A DNA stretch of 18,145 nucleotides from Boothiomyces macroporosus (lineage: Eukaryota; Chytridiomycota; Chytridiomycetes; Rhizophydiales; Terramycetaceae), in contig JADGKB010000190.1 in the NCBI GenBank assembly GCA_027604185.1, positions 1 through 18,145 on the forward strand, given 5' to 3'. The notes beneath the pieces were generated by a model that did not search any database, was not told the origin of the DNA, and saw nothing but the letters and a program-made list of their open reading frames with translations. The translations under genes were made by a program, and so were the position numbers. Shown here in pieces: positions 8,730-18,101 of this stretch; position 1 is the stretch's first letter; the number at the start of each line of letters is the position of its first letter.

Positions 8730-10087
8730 TTATTTATATACTTTGCGGACTTGTCCATTATGTGTAATATCTATCAAACCAGTATCTTTTACTCTTCCTC
8801 CTAGTCTACCAGTTACCTGTTGGATCCATTTTCCAGATCTGTCTAGAGCAACTCGTGCTCCTGGAGATATCCAGAATAGTACATGGAATACATGTACATG
8901 GCCCCTATATACTTCACAAGTGATCTTGTTTACTTGATTATCACGCATATAGTGCTTTGAGAAAGCTACAATTTCGTCATACAGCATTTCAACACTGCCG
9001 CATTGAATCAACAACTGCGGGAGATTACTCAAGTCTTTTGCCCATAGCGGGCTAACATACTGGTGCTTCAGGTAGCTGTCAATGGTGTAATAATTCTTTC
9101 GATCTCGTAGTCTTGGATCGTGAATGGGTTTTAATGGAAGATAGTCAAATGGTAGATGTTGAGAAATACTTGGACACGAATGAGTCAAGTCAAGCTAAAT
9201 TAGTGTAATGTACCCATGGTGATAAGCAAAACCCTCCTGCAGGGGCTGGAAGACCCATATCCCGTATGGCTTGAAGTGTTGCAATTACTAAACCGCCGCC
9301 AGCAGACTATAATTAGCAAATCCCTACATCTCCTTGAAAGACGATGTTTGTACTATGAAATCGTTTCAATAAATGCAAATAACCAGAAATAGCATCAATT
9401 AAAGCACATGGATATGGGTTTTGTGGGGCTAGTCGATAGTTGATACCCAAATTAATAATCACTTACTATATACTTTGGATTTTGAAGCTATAGCTACCTC
9501 TCTAGCAAGCATGCGATGGCTTTTAGCGGAACACAAGATGTAAGCTCCACCTATGTTAGGCTATCGGTACCGTGTAACAAATAGACCACATAGTTCTGAT
9601 TGGATTCTTTACATATAAGCCATTCACCATGAACTTGTCCCAGCTCGTTTGCTGGTGCTGGCCATTCCCCCGGAGCATGTCTCTTGAGAAAGTCAATTGC
9701 AACTTGAGATCTTGGATAATATTCATCAATTATTTGGCCAGACAGTAGAACAGATGGCTGCATAGATCCGCTACGATAAATTAGCAAAAGTACTTTTGAA
9801 TAGTCTTTACGTCAGGAGGTTTTCCTCTGTGATCCATGTCCAACAATCGTTTTGACTGTATTAGCATCTATTACCGTGTAAACCGATAAATGGTACAAGA
9901 AACCCCATTGCTTGCACAAAGGGCCAAACACAAAGTATCTTAGAATTGCGATTATCGAAAAATACACAGTCTTTATGCAAAAGAAAATAGCGACCAGCAA
10001 ATTTGGAAATCCAGGCTCCACTTTTGGAAATCTTTCATGAAAATCAACATCTTCGATTTCTAATTCCTGCATCTCCTGTTCTGGCAT
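8730..10087 (-). CDS. Membrane-anchored alpha/beta hydrolase, hormone-sensitive-lipase / arylacetamide-deacetylase type
   Basis: Seven exons (10087-9875, 9855-9794, 9770-9571, 9550-9467, 9446-9328, 9306-9214, 9194-8730) and six introns of 19-23 nt; 411 aa. The N-terminus has a hydrophobic anchor (about residues 29-54), so the enzyme is probably on the ER with a bound catalytic domain. Motifs appear only when spliced: oxyanion hole YLLHGGAY (158-161), INYRLAP, GDSAGGG with nucleophile Ser227, and CGSVEMLYDE with Asp330 and GHVHVF with His358 completing the triad. The family hydrolyses short-chain or acetyl esters, including sterol acetates in the yeast Say1 group; the substrate here is unknown. 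The intron at 9447-9466 ends in GG instead of AG, which could be a non-canonical site or a lesion. All exons are otherwise intact. Confidence 0.9.
9447..9466 (-). other. 20-nt intron with a GG 3' end
   Basis: On the minus strand this reads gtaagtgattattaatttgg. Removing exactly 20 bases rejoins SKVYS with INYRLAPQ, the expected block of the family. Donor GTAAGT and branch-like ATTAAT are normal; only the acceptor differs (TTGG where TTAG would be expected). The next downstream AG would delete the conserved YRLAP motif. Confidence 0.7.
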
Positions 10088-10504
10088 TCGAATTTTGTAA
10101 AGTTTAACTCTGACGCCAAAAGTCTCATGTATAGTCGCATGACACCATTTTCACGAGTGTGTAATGACATTAATTTTGATAGCAAGTGATAGGGGCGATG
10201 CAAATCCTAGTGTCACACTTCAGTTTACTGTATGTCTCTATTACTCATGGATAATGCAATCGCGTGGTTCCGTTGTATTACTCATATCCACACATGGTAA
10301 CTCCTGTTTACAATATCCATAAGCGAATGTAAATCAATGCCGAATATCTATTTGCGGGTAGAACTTGATGTTGAGTCACAACACCTTCAATTTGCAGAAT
10401 ATCAGCTGCTCCAAATTTGAAATATGCTGTGAGACAAGCTTGGATACGGTTGGGACAAGTTTTACTGGTTTTCATTGGCTAATCTGCTTGATCTGCCCAA
10501 CATT

Positions 10505-10571
10505 ATTTGCGGAGAAATGGCTCAATTGATTTACGGAAAAATGGAAAAATAGATTGCTTGCGGATAAACTG
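10505..10571 (+). repeat. Three imperfect direct repeats, candidate upstream activating sites
   Basis: ATTTGCGGAGAAATGG (10505-10520), ATTTACGGAAAAATGG (10529-10544) and GCTTGCGGATAAACTG (10556-10571). The first two match at 14 of 16 positions and the third keeps the YTTGCGGAtAAA core. Starts are 24 and 27 bp apart, about 230-300 bp upstream of the propeller ATG. Confidence 0.4.
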
Positions 10572-10763
10572 AAAAAGTCCATTTGACAGGTTGTGGGTTA
10601 CATTGAGACTTCTGCTTTTGGATGCAGGAACGTAGTAGAGCACAGAGAAGAGCGTCAATTTGGTGTAAGCACAAGCTCGCGTTAAGGCTCTAGTGTACAC
10701 AATCAAGATCCACAAGCCCAGGATTCCTGTTCGCAGAGCCTACGGATCACGAACCGAAAACCA

Positions 10764-10771
10764 CTATTTAA
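10764..10771 (+). promoter_or_regulatory. TATA-like element CTATTTAA
   Basis: CTATTTAA ends 28 bases before the ATG at 10800. The identical octamer ends 35 bases before the ATG of the gene at 16716, which suggests a shared core promoter element. Confidence 0.5.
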
Positions 10772-10799
10772 GCTGCACGCAAAGTCGCCATTATCTAAA

Positions 10800-12050
10800 A
10801 TGTTTTTCTTACTCTCTCTAGTATCTGCTGCTGCCATCAACAACATCCAAGGCGCGACGTACCTTATGACCAACGATCCCGCCGGCAACAACATTGTCGT
10901 AAGCGCCATTGGCCAAGACGGCAAGCTCAGCATTGTAAATACTGTGTCAACTGGCGGAAAAGGAGGCAATGGGATTGCAGACAAGAGCGACAAAGGGCCA
11001 GATTCGCTGTTCTCGCAAGACTCTGTGATTGTCGGTGGTAACTTTTTGTTCAACGTCAATCCTGGCTCCAACAGCGTGTCCATGTTCAGCATCGACCAAG
11101 CCGACCCCACCAGGATCAAGCTGCTGCAGACTGCCGACTCGTGTGGCGACTTTCCAGTTGCGCTTGCTTTTTCATCCAAGCTGCAGATGCTCTGTGTCGT
11201 GAATGGCGGAGCCAACAACTCTGTCATGTGCTACTCTGTTGGTGCAAACGGGCTGCAAGGTCTTCCAGACACCACTCGTCCACTGGGATTCAAGCAAACC
11301 ACACCCCCAAACGGACCGCTGGGAACAGTCAGCGATGTGCTCTTCAACGACGACTCTTCGCAAGTGCTAGTCTCTGTCAAAGGAAACCCACCTGCAAACT
11401 TCACTGGGTTTATCGCCAGCTTTGCAGTGCAAGGGAATGCGCTGGCAGACAAGCCCGTGCTCAACGAACCGAAGGGATCCGTGGCTCCATTCTCAATGTC
11501 TCTGGTACCAAACACCAACAACAGAGTGCTATTCACGGATGCGGGAGTTGGATTTGGGCTACTGGATCTCCAGCAAGGCACTGAATCAGCATCCGCAGTC
11601 GTGCCAGTCCAAGGACAGGGAGCAATCTGCTGGTCGGACTTTTCGCCAAGAACAAAGAACATGTACATGGTGGACATCAAGACCTCGCTCTTGACCGAAG
11701 TCAATGTTGCTACCAGCGGGAGTCCAAATGCCACTCTAGTCGCTCAACACCCGCTGTCAGGAAACACGATCGATTTCCGCATTGCGTCGCTCAAAGACAA
11801 GGATGTCGCTTTCGTTAACACACCAGGAAACAATGCCGTTCAAGTGGTGTCGCTCGATGCTCCCGGAAAGACGACTCTCTTGCAGACCTTGGATCTAGCG
11901 TGTGTTCAAGGAGCTTCGTCCAGAAACCAGGGAATGGCATTCGCTCTTAAAAACGGAAAGCAAAACCAGAAGGGAAAGAAAGGAAAGAAGCAACACAAAA
12001 AGAAAGGCAAAGGAAAGAAGGGAAAGAAGGGAAAATCTCAAGAGATTTAA
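10800..12050 (+). CDS. Secreted lactonase / 3-carboxymuconate-cyclase-like beta-propeller with Lys/Gly-rich tail
   Basis: An intronless frame of 416 codons. A short signal peptide starts MFFLLSLVSAAA. The body has repeated propeller-blade patterns (YLMTNDPAGNNIVVSAIG, FLFNVNPGSNSVSMFSI, MLCVVNGGANNSVMCYSV, VAFVNTPGNNAVQVVSLD), matching the lactonase-fold family that annotation pipelines call 3-carboxymuconate cyclase, abundant as secreted proteins in early-diverging fungi. True cyclase or lactonase activity is not shown by any catalytic motif I can verify. Residues 382-412 form a tail built of KGKK/KKGKG-like repeats, very basic and probably disordered, perhaps binding cell-wall polyanions (inference). 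Codons are visibly richer in C and G at third positions than in neighbouring genes, and a TATA-like box lies just upstream. Both suggest high expression. The G/C-rich third positions also create long antisense open frames, which I treat as shadows. Confidence 0.85.
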   Translation: MFFLLSLVSAAAINNIQGATYLMTNDPAGNNIVVSAIGQDGKLSIVNTVSTGGKGGNGIADKSDKGPDSLFSQDSVIVGGNFLFNVNPGSNSVSMFSIDQADPTRIKLLQTADSCGDFPVALAFSSKLQMLCVVNGGANNSVMCYSVGANGLQGLPDTTRPLGFKQTTPPNGPLGTVSDVLFNDDSSQVLVSVKGNPPANFTGFIASFAVQGNALADKPVLNEPKGSVAPFSMSLVPNTNNRVLFTDAGVGFGLLDLQQGTESASAVVPVQGQGAICWSDFSPRTKNMYMVDIKTSLLTEVNVATSGSPNATLVAQHPLSGNTIDFRIASLKDKDVAFVNTPGNNAVQVVSLDAPGKTTLLQTLDLACVQGASSRNQGMAFALKNGKQNQKGKKGKKQHKKKGKGKKGKKGKSQEI

Positions 12051-12064
12051 AAGCTTAAAGTGTA

Positions 12065-12070
12065 AATAAA
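12065..12070 (+). terminator. Polyadenylation signal AATAAA of the beta-propeller gene
   Basis: AATAAA lies 15 bases after the stop codon, followed by a T-run and the start of the next gene 97 bases from the stop. This fits a canonical cleavage/polyadenylation hexamer in a very short 3' UTR. Confidence 0.5.
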
Positions 12071-12146
12071 AGCTTATTTTTTGAACAAAAACCATTTTTG
12101 ATTTTTGAAGGCGGTGAAATATTGTGGGCACCTGACTTGAAACTTT

Positions 12147-14468
12147 ATGTTTTCCAAAAGTATTTGGCAGCAAGAAATTGAACCAGTCGAACGCTCTCCT
12201 TCGAATTCTACATACCATTCGTCGATTGAAGAGACAGAAGGCAATCTAGGAGCACTGCCGGGAATATATGCCGAAAGGGCGTCCAAATTGGTTCAGCTTG
12301 TCAATCAATTGAGAGATGTAGGAGCTCAAGTTGACCTGGATTTACCAACAATCGTAGTCTGCGGAAATCAAAGTGTTGGGAAAAGCAGCATTATCGAAGC
12401 AATTTGTGGGATATCGCTTCCTAGAGGAGAGGGGACCTGCACAAGGTGTGTAATTGAAATTCGTTTGACTGCGAAAGAGGTAGACTGGAATTGTGTTGTA
12501 AAATTGAGAAAGGAATATGATGCCAACGGAATGGAATTATCAAATATCCAGGAAACCGTATTTGCTACACTCACCTCACCAAATGGACTGGATGACACAA
12601 TACTTCAAGCCCAAAAAGCACTTTTAAATCCTTCAGTTCCAATTAGCGAAATAAAGAAAGCAGATCCAAAGCTTGATCGAGATGATAACGAATTGATGTT
12701 TTCCCAGAATGTAGTTTGTGTAGAAATCACTGGAGCAAAGGTGGATTTAACATTGATCGATCTTCCTGGAATAATTCAAAGTGTTGGACCAAAGCAAGAA
12801 AAAAGAATGATTGGGTTGGTTAACGATTTGGTAAACTTTTACATTGCAAAACAAAGGTCAATTATATTGGCAGTCATCACTTGCAAAGATGAAATTGAAA
12901 ATCAAGCTATCGTTCATATGGCAAGAGAAGTAGACCCGGAAGGATCAAGAACTATTGGTGTTTTGACTAAACCAGATACCATTGAAGTTGGCACACATGA
13001 AAGGTGGCTGCAAATGCTCCTTGGCAATAGCTACCCACTTAAGCTTGGTTACTTTATGGTTAAACTTCCAAGCAAAGTTCAAATGGTCAAAGTGCAAAAC
13101 CCTGAAGATATGTTTAGATTAGAAAACGAATTCTTTAGCACAACTGCCCCTTGGAGTTCACTAAAATCAAGATCAGACCGATTTGGAATACCTGATTTGC
13201 GGAACGAACTTAGCAGGCTGCTTAGTGTACTCATCGAATCCAGTTTACCAGAAATGGAACATTCAACAGAAGTAGAATTGCAAAAGGTAATGGGTTTCTT
13301 ATTAAAGGTCAATCAAATACTAGATTCTCTGCCTCCTCCTATTGGCGAAGATGGGAAGATAGAATTACTGCAAACTGTTCGTCATTTTTCAACACTTGTC
13401 AGTTATCACATCAATGCTCAACAAAATCTCAAAGTGTTCAACCAAAAAATACGAAGGGCAGTTTGAAACATTTAGAGATCTTGTAATGAATGGCAAGCCA
13501 GCTTTAGTTACGGACAAGTCACCTCAATCGTCTACGAATGGATCGCCGAGCTTTTGGAAAAGAGGAGATATTACACCACCTTCACAAAAGTCATCAGTTT
13601 CTGGCAGATCTTTTGAAGTTACCATTGAAGATCTACGAACAATAGTAAATGGGCAGAAAGGAAGAGAATTAGAAGGATATTCCTCCTATGGAGCATTCGA
13701 ACATATGGTCAAAAAGTTTCAACAAGACTGGAAACAATATGCCACTACACTCTTGATCAATATTTCGAGTGAATTGTCTGGCTTACTAACCAAATTAAGT
13801 GAGGAAGTATTTGGACGGTTTGCAAATTTAAAAGGACAAATTCGGTAATTTAACACTAAATCAGGTTTATCGTTCAATTATTCCAAAGCGATTTGCAACG
13901 AATTACGCTTGAACACTTGTCTCATACTCTATCTATGGAATCTCGCTTACCTTTTACTGTAAATTCATCAAGGTTCCTGAAATTGAAACAAATTGAAATG
14001 GACAACTTGCTTGCTACCTTACCAGAGCCTGCTTTACCAACTGCTCAGTATCCAGGTACAAACAGAAGTGAATCAATCAAAAGAGCGCTGGCGGCATTAT
14101 CAGAAATCGGTGTCAAGAATTTGAATGCTCAAACGCTCATTTCAAGAGTAACTACGCCTTTCCCAAGCAGCGATACTGTGCTCTACGATCTAATGGCAAG
14201 CACGAATTCATACTTTGAAATATCATCATCCCGTTTAATCGACCACATCTGCCAGCAAATTGACTACCATTTCCTATCAAACTTTGCAGAGCTATTGGAA
14301 AAAGAATTAGTTCACTCGCTAGGAATTCTAGACAAGACTAACGGTGAAATCGCTGGGCTGTTAAAGGAAGATGCAGGAATTACTGAAAAGAGAATTGTGA
14401 ATCAGGATAAAAGAGAGCGATTGGAAAACGTCCGAAAGAGTTTACATGAATTTGGATACGTTTTTTAA
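12147..14468 (+). CDS. Dynamin-related GTPase (Mx-like: GTPase, stalk, GED; no PH domain)
   Basis: Exons 12147-13380, 13403-13844 and 13865-14468; introns of 22 and 20 nt; 759 aa. GTPase motifs: G1 GNQSVGKSS (73-81), the dynamin signature LPRGEGTCTR (91-100), G3 DLPG (205-208) and G4 TKPD (274-277). A stalk of helices follows, interrupted by a Ser/Pro-rich loop (about 440-480). The C-terminal GED (about 667-757) reads YDLMASTNSYFEISSSRL and ends EDAGITEKRIVNQDKRERL, as in the family. No PH or proline-rich domain is present, so it is of the Mx/Vps1-like soluble type found widely in fungi. Such proteins self-assemble around membranes. The second exon junction is secure; the first (13381-13402) was chosen because it keeps phase and normal size, but longer alternatives near 13430 exist. 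Its start lies 97 bases after the propeller stop. Confidence 0.9.
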
Positions 14469-14960
14469 CTGTACAATAAACTGGTCATATCTGATTACCC
14501 GTTAGATTAAAGGGTGTGCGTGAGATATTGAGTTCAGTCAAGCTGAGACATCCGCTTTGGTAAAACCAAACGAAAATCCTTCAACCCCAAAATGTAAGTC
14601 TCAATAAAGTATCCAGCCCTATAATCTAAATTTTCACATGGAGATCAGTTAGATCTAACAGCTTTCTGTAATGTCCATGCCAAAAATTGTTTCGCCGTTC
14701 CAAATTGCAGGTCCCTGTTTAGTTTCCTAATTTGGAAAATGCGTTAGAAGAGCGATCAAAGAAAATTGCGAGTTGAGCTGAAATCCTCACGATTAGTGGC
14801 CGGGAAACTTTGACTCGTTTCATTGTATGAAGGCGATCAGTTTCTCTCTGTGTGTTTCACCTTCTACCACTCTATTGACTCAAATGTAAGGTCTTGTTTC
14901 ACAAGGTGGCACCGCCTGACCAATCAAAAGCAGGAAGTCTTGCGATCTTTTTTCTTCAAT
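14469..14960. other. Spacer or 5' region upstream of the first SH3-CBM48 gene
   Basis: About 490 bases without a secure gene. A CCAAT-like CCAATCAAAAG lies near 14930. There is also a possible upstream first exon from an ATG at 14827, joined by a 20-nt GT-AG segment (14886-14905, gtaaggtcttgtttcacaag) and in frame with the ATG at 14961. That segment lacks the usual TAAY branch motif, so I did not adopt it. Confidence 0.5.
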
Positions 14961-16589
14961 ATGCAAACTCAAATTGAAGACGACTGGCTTCAAACTGCCA
15001 AGAAAATACAAATGCAATTGGAAAAGCTGGACCGGAGACTGTCGGATAAATTATCCCCAATTACAGCTCCGGAGCCTTTGGAATTTATTGATGATTTAGA
15101 GTCCGACACAACAATATCAGAAGAGGAGGAGTTGCAGCCTGGGATATACGTTGCTATTTCAGATTGGATAGCGCAATACGACGAAAAGTTTCACCAAATC
15201 AGCGTTCAGTTAGGGCAAGTGGTGAAGGTTACCGTAGTGTTTGAGGGATGGGCTTTTGGGTAAGTTCCTTCTAATTACAGTGAGAACCAAACCACAATGG
15301 AAACTGGACATTTACCAACCTCAGTTCTTGTAAAATTATCCACAGAGTTTGTTTTGGAGTTGGCGAATGATGTCAAGGAAAAGCCTTCGTCTCAAGTGCA
15401 CCTGCGCTCCACTTCTCACGACACATTAATAACATTAAATGAGCTATCAGACACAAAGAAAAAAGACTCGGAAACGCACTGTCTGGAATCAGAAGTAGGA
15501 ATGGGCAGCTCAATTTATTTTGCTTGGAAATATGGAGGGAGCCAAGTTTACGTGTGGGGCTCGTTCAACAATTGGTCGCGACCTATTCAGCTATTCTATG
15601 ATGGCAATAATGATATCCACGTAGCATTTGCAGAATGTGAAGACATTGACCATGGGGAATTGTGCGTGTTTAAATTCTTTGTGGACAATGAATGGAGGGT
15701 CGATCCTAATTTTACCCAATTTGAAGACGATGAAGACGGAAGCAAGTATAATTCGATAGTTGTTTGTACAAAGTTTGTCCAGGGATACTTTTTTTCTGTT
15801 GCTTATCAGACGGTCCGATACATTATACCGGCGAGGAGGATTAAAGCCGAAACGACTGAAGAAGAAATCTCCATGAATACCTTTTACTTTGCGGTGCATG
15901 ATGCAAGAATACAAGATGCAATTGAATACCTTGAATCTTGTGTTGTGTTGCAGAATGCACAAATGGCAAAGAGGGTGTTATCCATGTCTGGCACCATAGT
16001 TGCTCCTCCCAAAGATCATAGATTTGACTCTGGAATATCGATTAATGAAAACCGCTTTTCCAGAATTGCTGTACCTAAAACGCGCCCTTCATCCTTTAAC
16101 CAAAACGGCACAGTTCAGAATATTTCCACAGTAATCGTGGAATCGAACATGCAATCTCAAATCACCTTGATCGAGCCTGTTACTCCATCTAATGTGATGA
16201 TGGAATCTCCAACTCCTACTTTTGAATTTAAATTGGATTTAGAATCGCTTTTACCAAAACCAAAGCAAATAATCAAACCACCACAGACTAGAATTAGAAG
16301 GAAACGCAAAAGCAAAACATATCACCCATCTCCGCTTTCATCTGAATACAAGAAAGAGCGTAGTACTGTGATATTCAGTGAAAATCTCAATCTTGCATAT
16401 CAGCCAATATTGGCTCTTTTCTCACAAAGAGTCGATTTAATCATTACAATGGGGATGCTGCTGGCTCTTGTTTCCCACTTGAACTTGCTTGTCCAAGTGC
16501 TATCCACTTCGTGGCAGGTCGTCCGCCTCTTTTATTATATTTGGGCGTTCTGTGGTCTTGTTTTCATTGCAGGAAAAATCATCTTATAA
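14961..16589 (+). CDS. SH3 + AMPK-beta-type glycogen-binding domain (CBM48-like) membrane protein, copy 1
   Basis: Exons 14961-15259 and 15281-16589 around a 21-nt intron; 535 aa. After a short helix and an acidic linker comes an SH3 domain (about 61-119): GIYVAISDW, LGQVVKV, then GWAFG joined across the intron to ENQTTMETGHLPTSVLVKL, the usual ALYDY/GWW-G/PSNYV order. A CBM48/AMPK1-CBM domain (about 176-260) contains VYVWGSFNNWSRPIQLF and FKFFVDNEWRVDPN; W-G-S-F-N-N-W is the family's glycogen/starch-contact signature. A conserved DARIQDAIE segment and HRFDSGIS motif follow, then a basic stretch (RRKRKSK) and two C-terminal transmembrane segments (about 486-507 and 514-532). Its neighbour at 16716 is a duplicate. 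A role tethering glycogen or a kinase complex to a membrane is inference. The start may lie further upstream (14827). Confidence 0.8.
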
Positions 16590-16672
16590 ATATAGACTTT
16601 TTTTATTAAATTGGTTCCCGGCATTAAGGAATGGCGATTGGTTCCAACAATTGGCCGCACCCCTGAACTTCC

Positions 16673-16680
16673 CTATTTAA
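16673..16680 (+). promoter_or_regulatory. TATA-like element CTATTTAA
   Basis: CTATTTAA lies 35 bases before the ATG at 16716, the same octamer as before the beta-propeller gene. ATTGG (inverted CCAAT) occurs upstream at about 16649. Confidence 0.5.
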
Positions 16681-16715
16681 AAAGCGATACCAATAACTTT
16701 TGATATCACCGACAC

Positions 16716-18101
16716 ATGGAACCAACAGAAATTTCAGAGGACCGCTCGCCATTCAATTTCAATGAAAGCCCCCTTTCGCAGACTGAAGCCATTGAGCCCT
16801 TTGAAACGTTTGATTTTGAAAATATGGAAAAGACAGAATTCTCACAATCGTCGACAGACGAATTCATGCTGTATGCGACTGAAATCCAATACAAAATATT
16901 TTCACTGGAGACCAAACTTGTTCCGCAGACTCCCCATTTTTTTGAACAGCAAGGAATACCCTACGATGATACACTGGACGAGGTTGGAGATGAACCTGGT
17001 GTATACGTAGCAGTAGTAGATTATAACCCGCCTAGACTAACTTCATCCCATGTGCTGCTCCAAGTTGAAATGGGGCAGGTGGTTAAAGTTACTAGGATAT
17101 TGTCTGAAGGTTGGGCATTTGGGTAATAATTAAATAACGATAGTGAAAATCAGACTACGAACGAAATCGGTCAAATTCCATTATCAGTACTCGTAAGGCT
17201 GTCGAATGAGCTTATTGTTGAACTGGCCTCAGATACTCCCCCAGAACCTGTCAATCCTTATGAAGAAGAAGTAGTGATATCAATGAGTGATTTGAAAGCA
17301 GCTAGCTCACATGAAACACATTGTATGGAAACTTTGCTGGAAGAAAACCCAGCAATATATTTTACGTGGAGGTATGGTGGAGGCAAGGTCTATGTATGGG
17401 GCAGTTTCAATAACTGGGAGTACCCGATTCAACTTTTCTTTGACGGACCAACGGGTATATTTGTTGCTTTTGCCGACTGTGTTTTCTTGAAGAATGGGGA
17501 CCAGTGCGATTTCAAGTTTGTAGTAGATGATGAATGGAAAGTAGATCCATCGCTTCCCCTAATTTACAATGAAGATGGAACCAGATTGAATACAATCAAA
17601 GTATGCAGTCATTTCGCTCAAGGACAAGTGTTTTGTGAACAGTTACAACTTGTACGATACAAGCTTCCAACACGAATTGTTAAGCATCAATTAGAACCCC
17701 AGCATTTGTGTTGGAAAGATGCGCTTATTGCCTTTAACGACGCCAGAATTAGAGATGCCATTGAAGAACGATCGTCTTGTATATACACACACAAAGATAT
17801 AACAGAAACTACCACCCTTACTATAAATCCCGTTCTGAAGCTTCATAGATTTGATTCTGGCATTTCTCTCCTGGAGACTTTTGAAGTAAAGAAACCTGCG
17901 AAATTCTTTGGTCCGTTTGAACCAGTTGATTTGGAATTCAAAGAAATAGAACTACAGTGTGATTATATACAAAGATGCCAAATACTAAAGCCGATTGAAG
18001 AATGGAATGTTGACTACGATGAAGAAGTCAAATTGGAACTTACGATACCGCAAAGCAACCCGTTCTTGTTTGACTTGTACGTGATGCTCTCATTATTCTA
18101 A
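16716..18101 (+). CDS. SH3 + AMPK-beta-type glycogen-binding domain protein, copy 2 (3' end unresolved)
   Basis: Exon 1 is 16716-17122, intron 17123-17143 (21 nt), then exon 2. The intron sits at the same codon (GWAF-G) and phase as in copy 1, proving duplication. The N-terminus is longer and acidic. SH3 spans about 94-155 (GVYVAVVDY, MGQVVKV, GWAFG, GQIPLSVLVRLS). CBM48 spans about 206-292 (VYVWGSFNNWEYPIQLFF, FKFVVDDEWKVDPS). DARIRDAIE and HRFDSGISLLE are shared with copy 1, though the two proteins have otherwise diverged strongly. Read straight, the frame stops at 18101, just where copy 1 begins its transmembrane region. The stop lies inside the first unit of a 24-nt intron-like repeat, so the true end may be beyond the window. 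Confidence 0.8.

Larger units (their letters stand above)
10088..10799. other. Spacer with divergent promoters (hydrolase on -, beta-propeller on +)
   Basis: About 710 bases without a supportable gene. It must contain the start regions of both flanking genes. Near the plus-strand gene it holds three related 16-bp elements (10505-10571) and a TATA-like CTATTTAA (10764-10771). A 70-codon minus frame (10503-10715) has no ATG at its start and no motif. No tRNA or other RNA was recognised. Confidence 0.6.

Noticed and set aside
9550..9571. HGGA instead of HGGG in the hydrolase oxyanion hole as a sign of inactivation
   Set aside because: HGGA(Y/F) is a common variant in fungal members, and the Ser227/Asp330/His358 triad is intact.
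10503..10715. 70-codon minus frame upstream of the propeller gene
   Set aside because: It starts on a non-ATG codon, has no motif, and covers the putative upstream elements.
10703..11734. Long minus-strand frames (174 and 167 codons) antisense to the beta-propeller gene
   Set aside because: They are caused by the G/C-rich third codon positions of the sense gene; no ATG-based family match.
13381..13468. Alternative dynamin intron of 28 nt (about 13433-13460) or 37 nt
   Set aside because: Both keep phase but are larger than all other introns; the 22-nt choice at 13381-13402 fits size and phase.
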